47,802 bases of DNA, from contig CAMEIZ010000002.1 in the NCBI GenBank assembly GCA_945919165.1, positions 1-47,802 of the forward strand, in the 5' to 3' direction. The notes beneath the pieces were generated by a model, which had not been told where the DNA came from, made no database searches, and saw nothing but the letters and a program-made list of their open reading frames with translations. A program made the translations under genes and the position numbers. Shown one piece after another: positions 25,435 through 33,929 of the stretch. The stretch comes from an uncultured Traorella sp. (GTDB taxonomy: Bacteria; Bacillota_I; Bacilli_A; Erysipelotrichales; Erysipelotrichaceae). Each line of letters starts with the position of its first letter. The stretch's first letter is position 1.

Positions 25435-26505
25435 TTATTCCTCCTCAATACATCCAATGATTTTCAACTGTTCACAATGGGCTTCACATTGATTCAAACA
25501 ATTCTGGATATTTTCATCCTGAATGTTTCCTTCTATTTCAACATAGAAGAAATACTTCCATGATTTATCTTTACATGCTCTTGATATGATACTGGTCATA
25601 TTCAGCTTATAATCGGCAATAATCTGCATGATCTTCGCTAAAGCTCCTGATTCATGATTCAGCGTAAACATTAACATAATCAAATTGCTTTTTTTAGGCA
25701 ACTCATTTTCAATGACAATAAAACGTGTAACATTGTCACTTTGCGAATTGATATTTTCTAAAAATATTTCCAATCCATATTCCTCAGCACTCTCTTTTGC
25801 GGCAATAGCTGCTAAGCTTTTATTTTGGCATTCACTGACGTAACGGGCAGCCAAAGCTGTATTGGCATATGAAATCAGTTCAAAAGGAAATGCTTTTAGT
25901 GAATCGGCACACTGTTCAAGTGCCTCCTCTTTCGAATAAACTTTTTTGATTTCAGAGAGTGAGCTTCCCTTAATACCCATTAAATTCTGATCTACTTTCA
26001 GATCATAAAATGATGTAATTTTCACATCATATTTATACAACAGATCTAATACTTCACCAATCTCACCCGTTGTAGAGTTTTCAAATGGCAAAACACCTTT
26101 TTCGATCTCATGATTCATAAGAGCAAGTACCACATCTTCGAAACGCTCAAAGCTTTTCTGCTTTCCGCTTGGAAACAGGCGAGATGTTGCGATCTGTCCA
26201 AAAGCTCCCTGAATTCCCTGATAGCCATAGGTTCCTTGATTCAAAATAGCATTTTGATATTCTTTGGAAATGCTCATCATCTGAATCATCATTTCTTTAA
26301 AATAAGGTTTTAATTTTTCATCCTGTATGAGAGAAAGATTTCTTTCAAGTACTTCTTTTTCTCTTTCAGCATCAAAGACTTTCATATTATTTTCTATTTT
26401 ATAGGCAATGACATCTTCAACTGCTTTCATTCTTTCTTCAAACTGGGCAGCAATGATTTTATCACTTTGGTTGATTTTATTTCTGGCATAATCTAATTTA
26501 TTCAT
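25435..26505 (-). CDS. pheA: Bifunctional chorismate mutase / prephenate dehydratase
   Basis: PheA converts chorismate to prephenate and then to phenylpyruvate. Residues 1-85 form the AroQ-type chorismate mutase helices. Residues 93-265 are the dehydratase, with GYQGIQGAFG at the start, PFENSTTG (140-147) and the catalytic TRF at 260-262. The ACT domain, which normally binds Phe for feedback control, fills 275-356; its usual ESRP motif reads SIISRACK, so Phe sensing may differ. First gene of a two-gene unit with the aminotransferase, divergent from the shikimate operon. Confidence 0.94.
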   Translation of the reverse strand: MNKLDYARNKINQSDKIIAAQFEERMKAVEDVIAYKIENNMKVFDAEREKEVLERNLSLIQDEKLKPYFKEMMIQMMSISKEYQNAILNQGTYGYQGIQGAFGQIATSRLFPSGKQKSFERFEDVVLALMNHEIEKGVLPFENSTTGEIGEVLDLLYKYDVKITSFYDLKVDQNLMGIKGSSLSEIKKVYSKEEALEQCADSLKAFPFELISYANTALAARYVSECQNKSLAAIAAKESAEEYGLEIFLENINSQSDNVTRFIVIENELPKKSNLIMLMFTLNHESGALAKIMQIIADYKLNMTSIISRACKDKSWKYFFYVEIEGNIQDENIQNCLNQCEAHCEQLKIIGCIEEE

Positions 26506-26525
26506 ATAATACCTCGTTGTTAACC

Positions 26526-26556
26526 ATTATAACACGTTTTAGCTTGTTTTTTTCAA
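26526..26556 (-). promoter_or_regulatory. pheA promoter
   Basis: Minus strand TATAAT (26531-26526) with extended TG. TTGAAA (26556-26551) lies 19 bases upstream and overlaps the first TTTCAATWAT repeat. Short 5' UTR, no attenuator. Confidence 0.6.
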
Positions 26557-26632
26557 TTATCCAAAATTATCTTGAAAGGAATAGATGTTAATGAAAATGT
26601 TTTCAATTATTTTCAATAATTCTTTCAATAAT
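26551..26632. repeat. Four TTTCAATWAT direct repeats between divergent aromatic operons
   Basis: Exact decamers at 26551, 26601, 26611 and 26623. The first overlaps the pheA -35; the last three are stacked just upstream of the shikimate operon -35. Candidate operator. Confidence 0.6.
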
Positions 26633-26635
26633 ATC

Positions 26636-26664
26636 TTGATTTTATTCATAAAAACGAGTAAACT
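26636..26664 (+). promoter_or_regulatory. Promoter of the shikimate operon
   Basis: TTGATT (26636-26641), 17-base spacer, TAAACT (26659-26664). The expected start is about 26671, the first base of the leader peptide ATG. Confidence 0.6.
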
Positions 26665-26670
26665 AAAACC

Positions 26671-26715
26671 ATGAATATGAAAGCAAACGCATCTTACTTT
26701 TACTTTTATCGTTAA
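26671..26715 (+). CDS. Aromatic attenuation leader peptide (MNMKANASYFYFYR)
   Basis: Fourteen codons ending Ser-Tyr-Phe-Tyr-Phe-Tyr-Arg-stop immediately before a transcription terminator and the shikimate genes. Five aromatic codons in a row directly before the stop region are the hallmark of ribosome-mediated attenuation sensing charged tRNA-Tyr and tRNA-Phe. There is no SD; the ATG is at or within a base of the predicted transcript start, so it may be read as a leaderless mRNA. A second start at codon 3 (ATG at 26677) is also possible. Confidence 0.82.
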   Translation: MNMKANASYFYFYR

Positions 26716-26791
26716 GCCCCTAAACAGCCAAGAATTCTTTGGTCATTTTGTTTATGTGGGGCATTCGGCATCAGTTGAAGATGCTTTTTTT
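26716..26791 (+). promoter_or_regulatory. Transcription attenuator of the shikimate operon
   Basis: Directly after the leader stop, GCCCCTAAAC (26716-26725) can pair with GTTTA and GGGGC (26750-26762, three-base bulge), enclosing a CCAAGAATTCTTTGG hairpin. The terminator is GCATC (26768-26772) with GATGC (26780-26784) and seven T. The leader codons GCATCTT (26689-26695) are also complementary to AAGATGC (26778-26784), the 3' arm of the terminator, giving a possible alternative fold. Confidence 0.7.
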
Positions 26792-26807
26792 ATTATCGGA
26801 GGAGCAT

Positions 26808-27836
26808 ATGGAATTTACAGTACAACTTAAGGATGCATCCAGTCATGTCATTATTGAAAAAGGCAGTCATCTTCATTTAAAGGATTTCTGTCAACTGGAT
26901 GGTAAAATCATGGTGATCAGTGATGATTTTATCCCAAAACAGCTCAAAGATGAAGTGATGGCTCAGCTTGAGCATGCCGTTTTGGTGGAAGTGGCTCAAG
27001 GAGAGGTTTCTAAAAGTTTTGATACATATCAAATGTTATTGAAAAAACTTTTACAGCTTGAGTTTTCTAGAAAAGATATCATCATTGCTCTTGGTGGGGG
27101 TGTCATTGGTGATTTGAGTGGTTTTGTCGCTGCTACTTACAAACGAGGATGCCGTTTCATTTCCATTCCCACCACTACTCTTTCTCAAATTGACTCAAGT
27201 ATTGGCGGGAAGGTTGCCATTAACTTAGACGGTGTTAAAAACTGCATCGGTACCTTCTATCATCCTGAAACAGTCATCGTGGATATTGATACCTTAAAAA
27301 CATTGCCTGAACGTCATTTCTATAATGGACTTGTAGAAGCTTTAAAAGCTGGATGTATACAAGATACAGCTTTATTTGAACTATTTAAAGAACATGCAGA
27401 TGAATTAAATGTTGATAGCCGTTTTCTTCAAGAAATTATTGAACGTTCCCTGATCATCAAGAAAAACGTTGTAGAAAAAGATGAAAAGGAACAAAATCTA
27501 CGAAAAATACTGAATTTTGGTCATACGATAGGTCATGCGATTGAAAGCTTATATCATCTTCATGATTATTATCATGGAGAATGTGTCGCCAATGGTATGA
27601 TCATGATTGAAGAAAATGAACAGATTCGTCATGATTTGATTGAAATCTTAACAAAGATGAAGATTCCTCTAATCCGAGATCTCGATGTTGATGCTTGTAT
27701 GAATTTCATCAAAAATGATAAGAAAGCCAGCCAGGGTTTCATAGATATCGTAAAGGTTAATAAAATCTCTCAGGCAGAGCTTGAAAAAATAAGAATTAAT
27801 GATTTGAGAAAATATTTTCAAGGAGGTCAGCAATGA
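26808..27836 (+). CDS. aroB: 3-dehydroquinate synthase
   Basis: AroB turns DAHP into 3-dehydroquinate, using NAD and a divalent metal. The start at 26808 is set by the GGAGGAG just upstream; the longer frame would begin inside the attenuator. 342 residues. The NAD-binding GGGVIGD motif is near residue 95, followed by the phosphate and substrate loops IPTTTLSQIDSSIGGK and NCIGTFYHPE. Metal-binding His residues are in NFGHTIGHAIE and DYYHGE. First enzyme gene after the attenuator; its stop overlaps aroC by four bases. Confidence 0.96.
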   Translation: MEFTVQLKDASSHVIIEKGSHLHLKDFCQLDGKIMVISDDFIPKQLKDEVMAQLEHAVLVEVAQGEVSKSFDTYQMLLKKLLQLEFSRKDIIIALGGGVIGDLSGFVAATYKRGCRFISIPTTTLSQIDSSIGGKVAINLDGVKNCIGTFYHPETVIVDIDTLKTLPERHFYNGLVEALKAGCIQDTALFELFKEHADELNVDSRFLQEIIERSLIIKKNVVEKDEKEQNLRKILNFGHTIGHAIESLYHLHDYYHGECVANGMIMIEENEQIRHDLIEILTKMKIPLIRDLDVDACMNFIKNDKKASQGFIDIVKVNKISQAELEKIRINDLRKYFQGGQQ

Positions 27837-28918
27837 AAAGTGTTATTGGAAAAAACATTACTGTCGCTCTTTATGGAGAAAGTCATGGCAGTGCAATGGG
27901 CGTAGTCATTGACGGTTTAGCAAGCGGCATTGAAATTAATAATGAGTTTATTCAATCGAATCTAAATAAGAGAAAACCGAAAGGGAAGATTTCAACTCAG
28001 CGAAAAGAAGCGGATGATTTTGTAATCACCAGCGGAGTATTCCAAGGAAAAACTTGTGGTACTCCTGTACATATTCAAATTACCAATACCAATCAAAGAA
28101 GTCAGGATTATCATCCTGAGCTGCCTCGTCCAAGTCATGCAGATTATACCGCTCATGTGAAATATCAAGGTTATGAGGATTATCGAGGCGGAGGTCACTT
28201 TTCAGGTAGGTTGACAGCGCCTTTAGTCGCAGCCGGTTCAATTGCTTTGGACATTTTGAAAAATAAAGGAATTGAAATCGGAACTCACATCAAGCAATGC
28301 GGTGAACTCAAAGATCGGGAATTCGATGATTTGCATGCCGATATACAAAAATGTAATGCGTTAGATTTTGCTGTTTTAGATGATAAAATTGCCGATAAAA
28401 TGATCACTCATATTGAAAAAGCTGCTGAAAATAAAGACAGCGTCGGTGGGATTTTGGAAAGTGCTGTGCTGAATCTGCCAGCCGGTGTTGGTGAACCTTT
28501 TTTTCATTCCATCGAAAGCCAGTTGAGTGCCTATTTATTTTCAATTCCGGCTGTTAAAGGAATTGAATTTGGTTTGGGATTTGATTTTGTTCATTATCAT
28601 GGCAGTGAGGTTAATGATGCGTTAAGAATCAAAAATAACCAAGTTGTTACACTCACCAATAACAATGGCGGCATTTGTGGTGGAATCTCTAATGGAATGC
28701 CTATTGTTGTAAGACTCATCATAAAACCAACTGCCAGTATCTTTCAGCCACAAAATACTGTTAATCTGACGACCATGCAAAATGATGTTTTAACCCTACA
28801 GGGAAGACATGATCCGGCTATTTTCCATCGTGCCCGAATTGTCGTGGATTGTATGATTGCATTAGCCCTGTTAGATCTATGTGTTGAACATTTTGGAGAG
28901 GATTGGATGCGCTCATGA
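27833..28918 (+). CDS. aroC: Chorismate synthase
   Basis: AroC removes phosphate from EPSP to give chorismate, using reduced FMN. It is 361 residues, with the N-terminal signature GESHGSAMGVVIDG. The loop RPSHADYTAHVKY and RGGGHFSGRLTA form the active site, and the C-terminal GRHDPAIFHRARIVVD matches the family. It has an excellent SD (AAGGAGG) despite the ATGA overlap with aroB. It in turn overlaps the next gene by four bases. Gene order differs from pathway order, as is common. Confidence 0.96.
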   Translation: MKSVIGKNITVALYGESHGSAMGVVIDGLASGIEINNEFIQSNLNKRKPKGKISTQRKEADDFVITSGVFQGKTCGTPVHIQITNTNQRSQDYHPELPRPSHADYTAHVKYQGYEDYRGGGHFSGRLTAPLVAAGSIALDILKNKGIEIGTHIKQCGELKDREFDDLHADIQKCNALDFAVLDDKIADKMITHIEKAAENKDSVGGILESAVLNLPAGVGEPFFHSIESQLSAYLFSIPAVKGIEFGLGFDFVHYHGSEVNDALRIKNNQVVTLTNNNGGICGGISNGMPIVVRLIIKPTASIFQPQNTVNLTTMQNDVLTLQGRHDPAIFHRARIVVDCMIALALLDLCVEHFGEDWMRS

Positions 28919-30156
28919 AAGCAGGTCTGATCGGGGCTAAGCTCTCTCACAGCTTTTCAAAAACAATTCACGAACAGCTAGCTGATTATTCTTATGATCT
29001 GATTGAATTAAATGAAGATCAGTTCCATGAATTTATGCGCAAAAAAGACTTTGATGCGATTAATGTAACCATTCCATATAAAGAAAAAGTTATTCCTTAT
29101 TGTGATGAAATTGATGAAAAAGCAAAAAGCATTCAAGCTGTTAACTGTATTAAAAATGTTCATGGACGCCTGATTGCAACTAACACTGATTTTGATGGCT
29201 TAAAGGCGATGATTGAGAAACGTTTTGATTTTAAAGATCGTGTTGTTGCTATCTTGGGCAGTGGGGGTACCAGTAAAACAGCTTATGCCGTTTGTCAAAG
29301 CTTATTAGCAAGAAAAATCATTCAGGTGGCTCGAAATCGTGGTGTCCCTTATATCACCTATGAAGAATTGAAAAATTATCAGGATATTGACTATATCATT
29401 CAAACTACCAGTGTTGGTATGAGTCCAAACATTCTTGATCAAGTCATTGACTTGAATGATTTTCAAAATTGCAAAGGGGTCATTGATGTTATCTATAATC
29501 CTTTAATGACTTCTTTAACTTATCAGGCTAAACAAAAGGGAATTCCTTTTGTAAATGGACTTGAAATGCTGGTTGGCCAGGCGGTTGCAGCCTGTGAGTT
29601 TTTCACAGGAAAAATGTTTAAGAAGAATACTGTAGAATTGCTGACAAATGATATACTTAAAGAAAAACGAAATATTGTTTTAATTGGAATGCCGGGATGC
29701 GGAAAAACCACTATTGGAAAAAAGCTGGCAAATCGCATCGGCTTTGAATTTGTTGATATTGATGCAGAAATTGTTCAAAGTGAAAACAGATCCATTCCTG
29801 AGATTTTTAAAGAGGGTGAAGATGCATTTCGCAAAATTGAAACCAGAATTACAGAAAAAATAGCCTTAAAAAATCATTGTGTGATTAGCTGTGGAGGAGG
29901 CATTATCAAAAATGAAATAAATATGAAAATGCTGGCTTTAAATGGCTGGATCGTTTATTTAAAACGGGATGTAAATCATTTATCGATTGGGAAAGGAAGA
30001 CCGCTGAGCACTTCACGCAAAGCTTTATGGAATATGTATCGTCAACGGGATCCTTATTATCGCACTTACAGCAATTGTATTGTTAATAATGAAGAGGATT
30101 TTAAAACATCAGTAGAAAATATCAAGGAGGCTTGGAATGAAGATATTGGTTATTAA
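28915..30156 (+). CDS. aroEK: Fused shikimate dehydrogenase / shikimate kinase
   Basis: One 413-residue protein carrying two consecutive shikimate pathway steps. Residues 1-245 are shikimate dehydrogenase: LSHSFSK for shikimate, catalytic K56 in TIPYKEKV, N77 and D92 (NTDFDG), and an NADP site GSGGTSK. Residues 253-413 are shikimate kinase: Walker A GMPGCGKTT (258-266), VDIDAEI, SCGGGI and the lid KGRPL. The start at 28915 overlaps the aroC stop; a frame four codons longer is possible but has no SD. A short linker (about 245-252) joins the halves. Both active sites look intact. Confidence 0.94.
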   Translation: MKAGLIGAKLSHSFSKTIHEQLADYSYDLIELNEDQFHEFMRKKDFDAINVTIPYKEKVIPYCDEIDEKAKSIQAVNCIKNVHGRLIATNTDFDGLKAMIEKRFDFKDRVVAILGSGGTSKTAYAVCQSLLARKIIQVARNRGVPYITYEELKNYQDIDYIIQTTSVGMSPNILDQVIDLNDFQNCKGVIDVIYNPLMTSLTYQAKQKGIPFVNGLEMLVGQAVAACEFFTGKMFKKNTVELLTNDILKEKRNIVLIGMPGCGKTTIGKKLANRIGFEFVDIDAEIVQSENRSIPEIFKEGEDAFRKIETRITEKIALKNHCVISCGGGIIKNEINMKMLALNGWIVYLKRDVNHLSIGKGRPLSTSRKALWNMYRQRDPYYRTYSNCIVNNEEDFKTSVENIKEAWNEDIGY

Positions 30157-30592
30157 TGGTCCTAATATTAATATGTTGGGAATTCGAGAAAAGAATATAT
30201 ATGGAAGTGAAACTTTTAAGGATTTGATAGAATTATGTCGGAATACTGCTAAAAATCTGGGTATTCAGATTGAATGTTACCAGAGTAATCATGAGGGCGA
30301 TTTAGTTGATAAGATTCAAAGTGCTTATGCTCACTGTGATGGCATTGTCATTAATCCGGGTGCTTATACGCATACCTCTATTGCACTGTTAGAAGCTTTG
30401 AAAGCTGTCAGTCGTCCTTCTGTGGAAGTACATATGTCAAAGATTGAAGAACGAGAGGCTTTCCGTCAGATTTCATACATCCGTAATGCCTGTTGTAAAA
30501 CCATCACGGGTCAGGGTATTCAGGGATATGCTATGGCAATCGAATATTTAGTCAAAAGAGCAAATGAAAATCATGATATTTGCGAGCTTTAG
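30137..30592 (+). CDS. aroQ: Type II 3-dehydroquinate dehydratase
   Basis: AroQ dehydrates 3-dehydroquinate to 3-dehydroshikimate by a dodecameric type II enzyme. 151 residues, the standard size. Conserved blocks: INGPNINMLG with the flexible loop EKNIYG (catalytic Tyr), QSNHEGDLVD, INPGAYTHTSIA and VEVHMS. The end, GQGIQGYAMAI, is also typical. The start overlaps the end of the fused aroEK by 20 bases, with AAGGAGG inside that gene. The following gap of 37 bases contains the SD for aroF1. Confidence 0.96.
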   Translation: MKILVINGPNINMLGIREKNIYGSETFKDLIELCRNTAKNLGIQIECYQSNHEGDLVDKIQSAYAHCDGIVINPGAYTHTSIALLEALKAVSRPSVEVHMSKIEEREAFRQISYIRNACCKTITGQGIQGYAMAIEYLVKRANENHDICEL

Positions 30593-30629
30593 TACTTACA
30601 CGATTATTCTTATAAAGGGGGGATTGTAA

Positions 30630-31646
30630 ATGATTATTACATGCAAAAAAGGTGCGCCTCAGCATGAGGTTGATAAAATCATAAAGGAATTCGAAAGTAA
30701 GGGGTTAGAAGTCAATCTGATAACCGGTACCAATTATAATGTATTTGGTATTGTTGGAGATACCACGATTGTAGATGATAAACGTTTGATGAGTAATCCA
30801 TGGGTTGAAAATGTTACGCGTGTTGCCGCTCCCTATAAAAAAGTCAATCGACTCTTTCATCCTGAAGACAGTATTATCGATGTAGGCGGTATTAAGGTCG
30901 GTGGAAACGAAAAGATCGTGGTCATCGGTGGGCCATGCAGTGTTGAGGGACTTGATCAAATCTGTGAATTAGCCCAGGATGTTAAAGAGGCCGGCGGAGA
31001 TATGCTTCGCGGTGGTGCCTATAAGCCAAGAACATCCCCTTATGCATTTCAGGGTCTGGGAACAGAGGGAATTTTAGATATGGTGGAAGCCAGAAATCGT
31101 ACGGGTCTTCCTATTGTCAGTGAAATCATGAGTGCGGAAAAAATTGATGAATTTGTCCAATATGTTGATTTGATTCAGGTCGGTGCCCGCAATATGCAGA
31201 ATTTTGATCTGTTGAAAGCCTTAGGAAAAATCAATAAGCCAATTTTGCTGAAGCGTGGTTTAAGTAATACGATTGAAGAATGGCTGATGAGTGCTGAATA
31301 TATTATGGCTGGTGGAAATGAAAATGTCATTCTCTGTGAAAGAGGGATTCGAACATTTGAAAGATATACCCGTAATACATTGGATTTAAGCGTTGTTCAG
31401 ATCGTAAAAAAGAAAACTCACTTGCCGATTATTATTGATCCTTCTCATGCAACCGGCAACTGGGAACTGGTCGAAAGTATGTCACTGGCAGCTGTTGCTG
31501 CTGGCGCTGATGGATTAATTGTTGAGGTGCATCGTAATCCGGAATGTGCTTGGAGCGATGGACAGCAGTGCTTGAAGCCTGATAAATTTAAAACAATGAT
31601 TGATAAAGCAAAAGCTATTGCTCATGTAATAGGAAGGGATATGTAA
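30630..31646 (+). CDS. aroF: 3-deoxy-7-phosphoheptulonate (DAHP) synthase, copy 1
   Basis: It condenses PEP and erythrose-4-phosphate in the committed step of the pathway. 338 residues of the type I-beta class: an N-terminal ferredoxin-like regulatory domain (1-75) followed by the barrel (GGPCSVEGLDQ, LRGGAYKPRTSPYAFQG, ARNMQN, IIDPSHATG and HRNPECAWSDG). The N-terminal domain is known in related enzymes to bind Tyr or Phe for feedback inhibition. One base separates it from a second, highly similar copy. Confidence 0.95.
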   Translation: MIITCKKGAPQHEVDKIIKEFESKGLEVNLITGTNYNVFGIVGDTTIVDDKRLMSNPWVENVTRVAAPYKKVNRLFHPEDSIIDVGGIKVGGNEKIVVIGGPCSVEGLDQICELAQDVKEAGGDMLRGGAYKPRTSPYAFQGLGTEGILDMVEARNRTGLPIVSEIMSAEKIDEFVQYVDLIQVGARNMQNFDLLKALGKINKPILLKRGLSNTIEEWLMSAEYIMAGGNENVILCERGIRTFERYTRNTLDLSVVQIVKKKTHLPIIIDPSHATGNWELVESMSLAAVAAGADGLIVEVHRNPECAWSDGQQCLKPDKFKTMIDKAKAIAHVIGRDM

Positions 31647-31647
31647 A

Positions 31648-32667
31648 ATGATTGTTACAGTTAAGAAAAATGCCGATCCGAAGCTTTTAAAGGATCTTAT
31701 CGCCAGTTTTGAAAAAAGAGGACTTCAAGTAAATGATTCTCAGGGAAGCAATTATCATATTTTAGGATTGATTGGTGATACGACTTTACTTGATGAAAAA
31801 ATGATTAAAGCCAATCCTATAGTTGATGAAGTCACTCGTATTGCTGCTCCTTATAAAAAAGCAAATCGTTTATTTCATCCTGAAGATACAATTATTGATA
31901 TTAATGGAATCAAAATCGGGGGAAATGAAAAAATTGCCGTAATTGGAGGTCCATGCAGTGTTGAAGGACTTGACCAGATTTGTTCTTTGGCAGAAAAAGT
32001 GAAAGAAGCCGGTGCTGTCATGCTTCGCGGCGGTGCTTACAAACCAAGGACTTCTCCTTATGCTTTTCAAGGATTGGAAACAGAAGGAATTTTAGATATG
32101 GTTGAAGCTAGAAAACGTACTGGTCTATCCATTGTCAGTGAGCTTATGGATAGTGATCAAATTGAAGAATTTGACAAATATGTCGATATGATTCAAATCG
32201 GTGCCAGAAATATGCAAAACTTTACTTTATTGAAAGCTGTTGGGAAGAAAACTAAAAAACCGGTTTTATTAAAACGAGGTCTTGCCAATACAATTGAAGA
32301 ATGGATCATGTCAGCAGAATATATCATGGCTAGCGGAAACCCTAACGTTGTTCTCTGTGAAAGAGGAATTCGCACCTTTGAAAAGTATACTCGTAATACA
32401 CTTGATTTAAGTGTTGTTCCAATTATTAAAGAAAAAACACATTTACCTATCATTATTGATCCATCTCATGCTACCGGAAACTGGAAATATATTGAAACGA
32501 TGTCACTTGCGGCCGTTGCTGCAGGGGCAGATGGTCTGATCATCGAGGTACATGAAAATCCGGAATGTGCTTGGAGTGATGGCGCTCAGTGTTTAAAACC
32601 GGATAAATTCAAACATCTGATTGATAAAGCCAGAAATATCGCTCATGTAATAGGAAGGGATATCTAA
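31648..32667 (+). CDS. aroF: DAHP synthase, copy 2 (tandem paralog)
   Basis: 339 residues, colinear with copy 1 over its full length; the barrel halves are nearly identical by eye while the first 30 residues differ most (VKKNADPKLLKDLIASFEKR against CKKGAPQHEVDKIIKEFESK). All active-site blocks are intact: GPCSVEG, RGGAYKPRTSPYAFQG, IDPSHATG, AWSDG. Divergence centred on the ferredoxin-like regulatory domain suggests different feedback ligands for the two isoenzymes, but this is inference. The stop overlaps aroA by one base. The nearby SD reads AGGAAGGG, as for copy 1's 3' end. Confidence 0.95.
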   Translation: MIVTVKKNADPKLLKDLIASFEKRGLQVNDSQGSNYHILGLIGDTTLLDEKMIKANPIVDEVTRIAAPYKKANRLFHPEDTIIDINGIKIGGNEKIAVIGGPCSVEGLDQICSLAEKVKEAGAVMLRGGAYKPRTSPYAFQGLETEGILDMVEARKRTGLSIVSELMDSDQIEEFDKYVDMIQIGARNMQNFTLLKAVGKKTKKPVLLKRGLANTIEEWIMSAEYIMASGNPNVVLCERGIRTFEKYTRNTLDLSVVPIIKEKTHLPIIIDPSHATGNWKYIETMSLAAVAAGADGLIIEVHENPECAWSDGAQCLKPDKFKHLIDKARNIAHVIGRDI

Positions 32668-33929
32668 TGAGAGCTATTATTTCTCCTTCTAAATGTCATG
32701 GAACTGTTAAAATTCCTCCAAGTAAAAGCTTAGCTCATCGAGCAATTATCTGTGCTTCTTTAGCCCAGGGAAAAAGTGTTTTATCGAATATTGACTATTC
32801 AGTTGATATTCAGACAACCCTTGCCTGTATGAAAAAACTGGGTGCCAAAATAGAATGCTATGAAGATCAGGTAATCATTTGGGGAATTCATGATTTTTCT
32901 CATCTTCAAGATCATCATATTGAGTGTAATGAATCCGGTTCAACTCTTCGTTTTCTCATTCCTATTTTTTCATTAACAAATGAACGTATTACTTTTACCG
33001 GAAAGAATCGTCTTTTAAAACGTCCTCAAAAAATATATGAAAATCTTTTTCATGAATTTGGGCTTTATTTTAATCAAACTGAAGAAAAAATAGAAATTCA
33101 GGGATCTTTGCCAAGTGGTGATTATACGCTTCAGGGTAATGTCAGTTCTCAGTTTATCAGTGGTCTTTTATTTACTCTTCCTTTGCTTTCAAATGATTCT
33201 CACATTCATATTCTGCCTCCTTTTGAAAGCAAGAGTTATATTGATTTAACTATTCAAATGATGAAACTTTTTCATGTCAATATTGAATGGGAAGATGATT
33301 TGACTTTATTTATTAAGGGAAATCAGAAATACCAAAATAAAGATGTAACCATTGAAGGAGATTACTCTCAGTTTGCTTTTTTTGGTGTATTAGGAGCTAT
33401 TAATGCTGATTTAAACATTGAAGGAATGGATCCCTGCTCTTTACAAGGCGATAAACAAATTGTTGATATTCTGAAAGATTTTAAATCTGATATTACTGAA
33501 AATAATAAGATTTATCACGTTTCACCTTCTCAGCTTTATGCTCATGAAATTGATCTTAAGAATTGTCCGGATTTAGGACCCATCTTATGTGTTCTCGCCA
33601 TGTTTGCGAAAAACAATACACGCATTCTTCATACTTCACGCCTTCGTCTTAAAGAAAGTGATCGCATTGAAGCCATGATCAGCGAATGTGCTAAAATGGG
33701 TTGTATTATCGAAGCTAAGGATGATGAAATGCTGATTCATGAGTCTTGTCTTCATGCACCAAGTGTTCCTCTTGCAGGCTGGAAAGATCATCGTATTGTC
33801 ATGGCGTGTTCCATTGCACTTAGTGTTTTAGGAGGCGAAATTGAAGGATGTGAAGCTATTTCTAAGAGCTATCCTAGTTTTTTTGATGATTTAAAAGCTG
33901 TAGGGATTGAGGTGACATTATATGATTGA
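32667..33929 (+). CDS. aroA: 3-phosphoshikimate 1-carboxyvinyltransferase (EPSP synthase)
   Basis: AroA joins PEP to shikimate-3-phosphate. 420 residues. Conserved features: PSKSLAHRAII near the N-terminus, SGSTLRFLIP, the RLRLKESDRIEAM block and WKDHRIVMACSIA at the C-terminus. The mid-section (residues 120-300) is less conserved than in most bacterial enzymes but keeps NVSSQFISGLL and GDYSQFAFF. One-base overlap with aroF2 and eight-base overlap with tyrA. I make no claim about glyphosate class. Confidence 0.95.
   Translation: MRAIISPSKCHGTVKIPPSKSLAHRAIICASLAQGKSVLSNIDYSVDIQTTLACMKKLGAKIECYEDQVIIWGIHDFSHLQDHHIECNESGSTLRFLIPIFSLTNERITFTGKNRLLKRPQKIYENLFHEFGLYFNQTEEKIEIQGSLPSGDYTLQGNVSSQFISGLLFTLPLLSNDSHIHILPPFESKSYIDLTIQMMKLFHVNIEWEDDLTLFIKGNQKYQNKDVTIEGDYSQFAFFGVLGAINADLNIEGMDPCSLQGDKQIVDILKDFKSDITENNKIYHVSPSQLYAHEIDLKNCPDLGPILCVLAMFAKNNTRILHTSRLRLKESDRIEAMISECAKMGCIIEAKDDEMLIHESCLHAPSVPLAGWKDHRIVMACSIALSVLGGEIEGCEAISKSYPSFFDDLKAVGIEVTLYD

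Noticed and set aside
26739..26807. Longer AroB start within the attenuator
   Set aside because: The extra residues are encoded by the terminator hairpin; GGAGGAG fixes the start at 26808.
30705..32453. Antisense ORFs inside the two aroF genes
   Set aside because: They recur at equivalent places in both copies only because the genes are paralogous; no SD.
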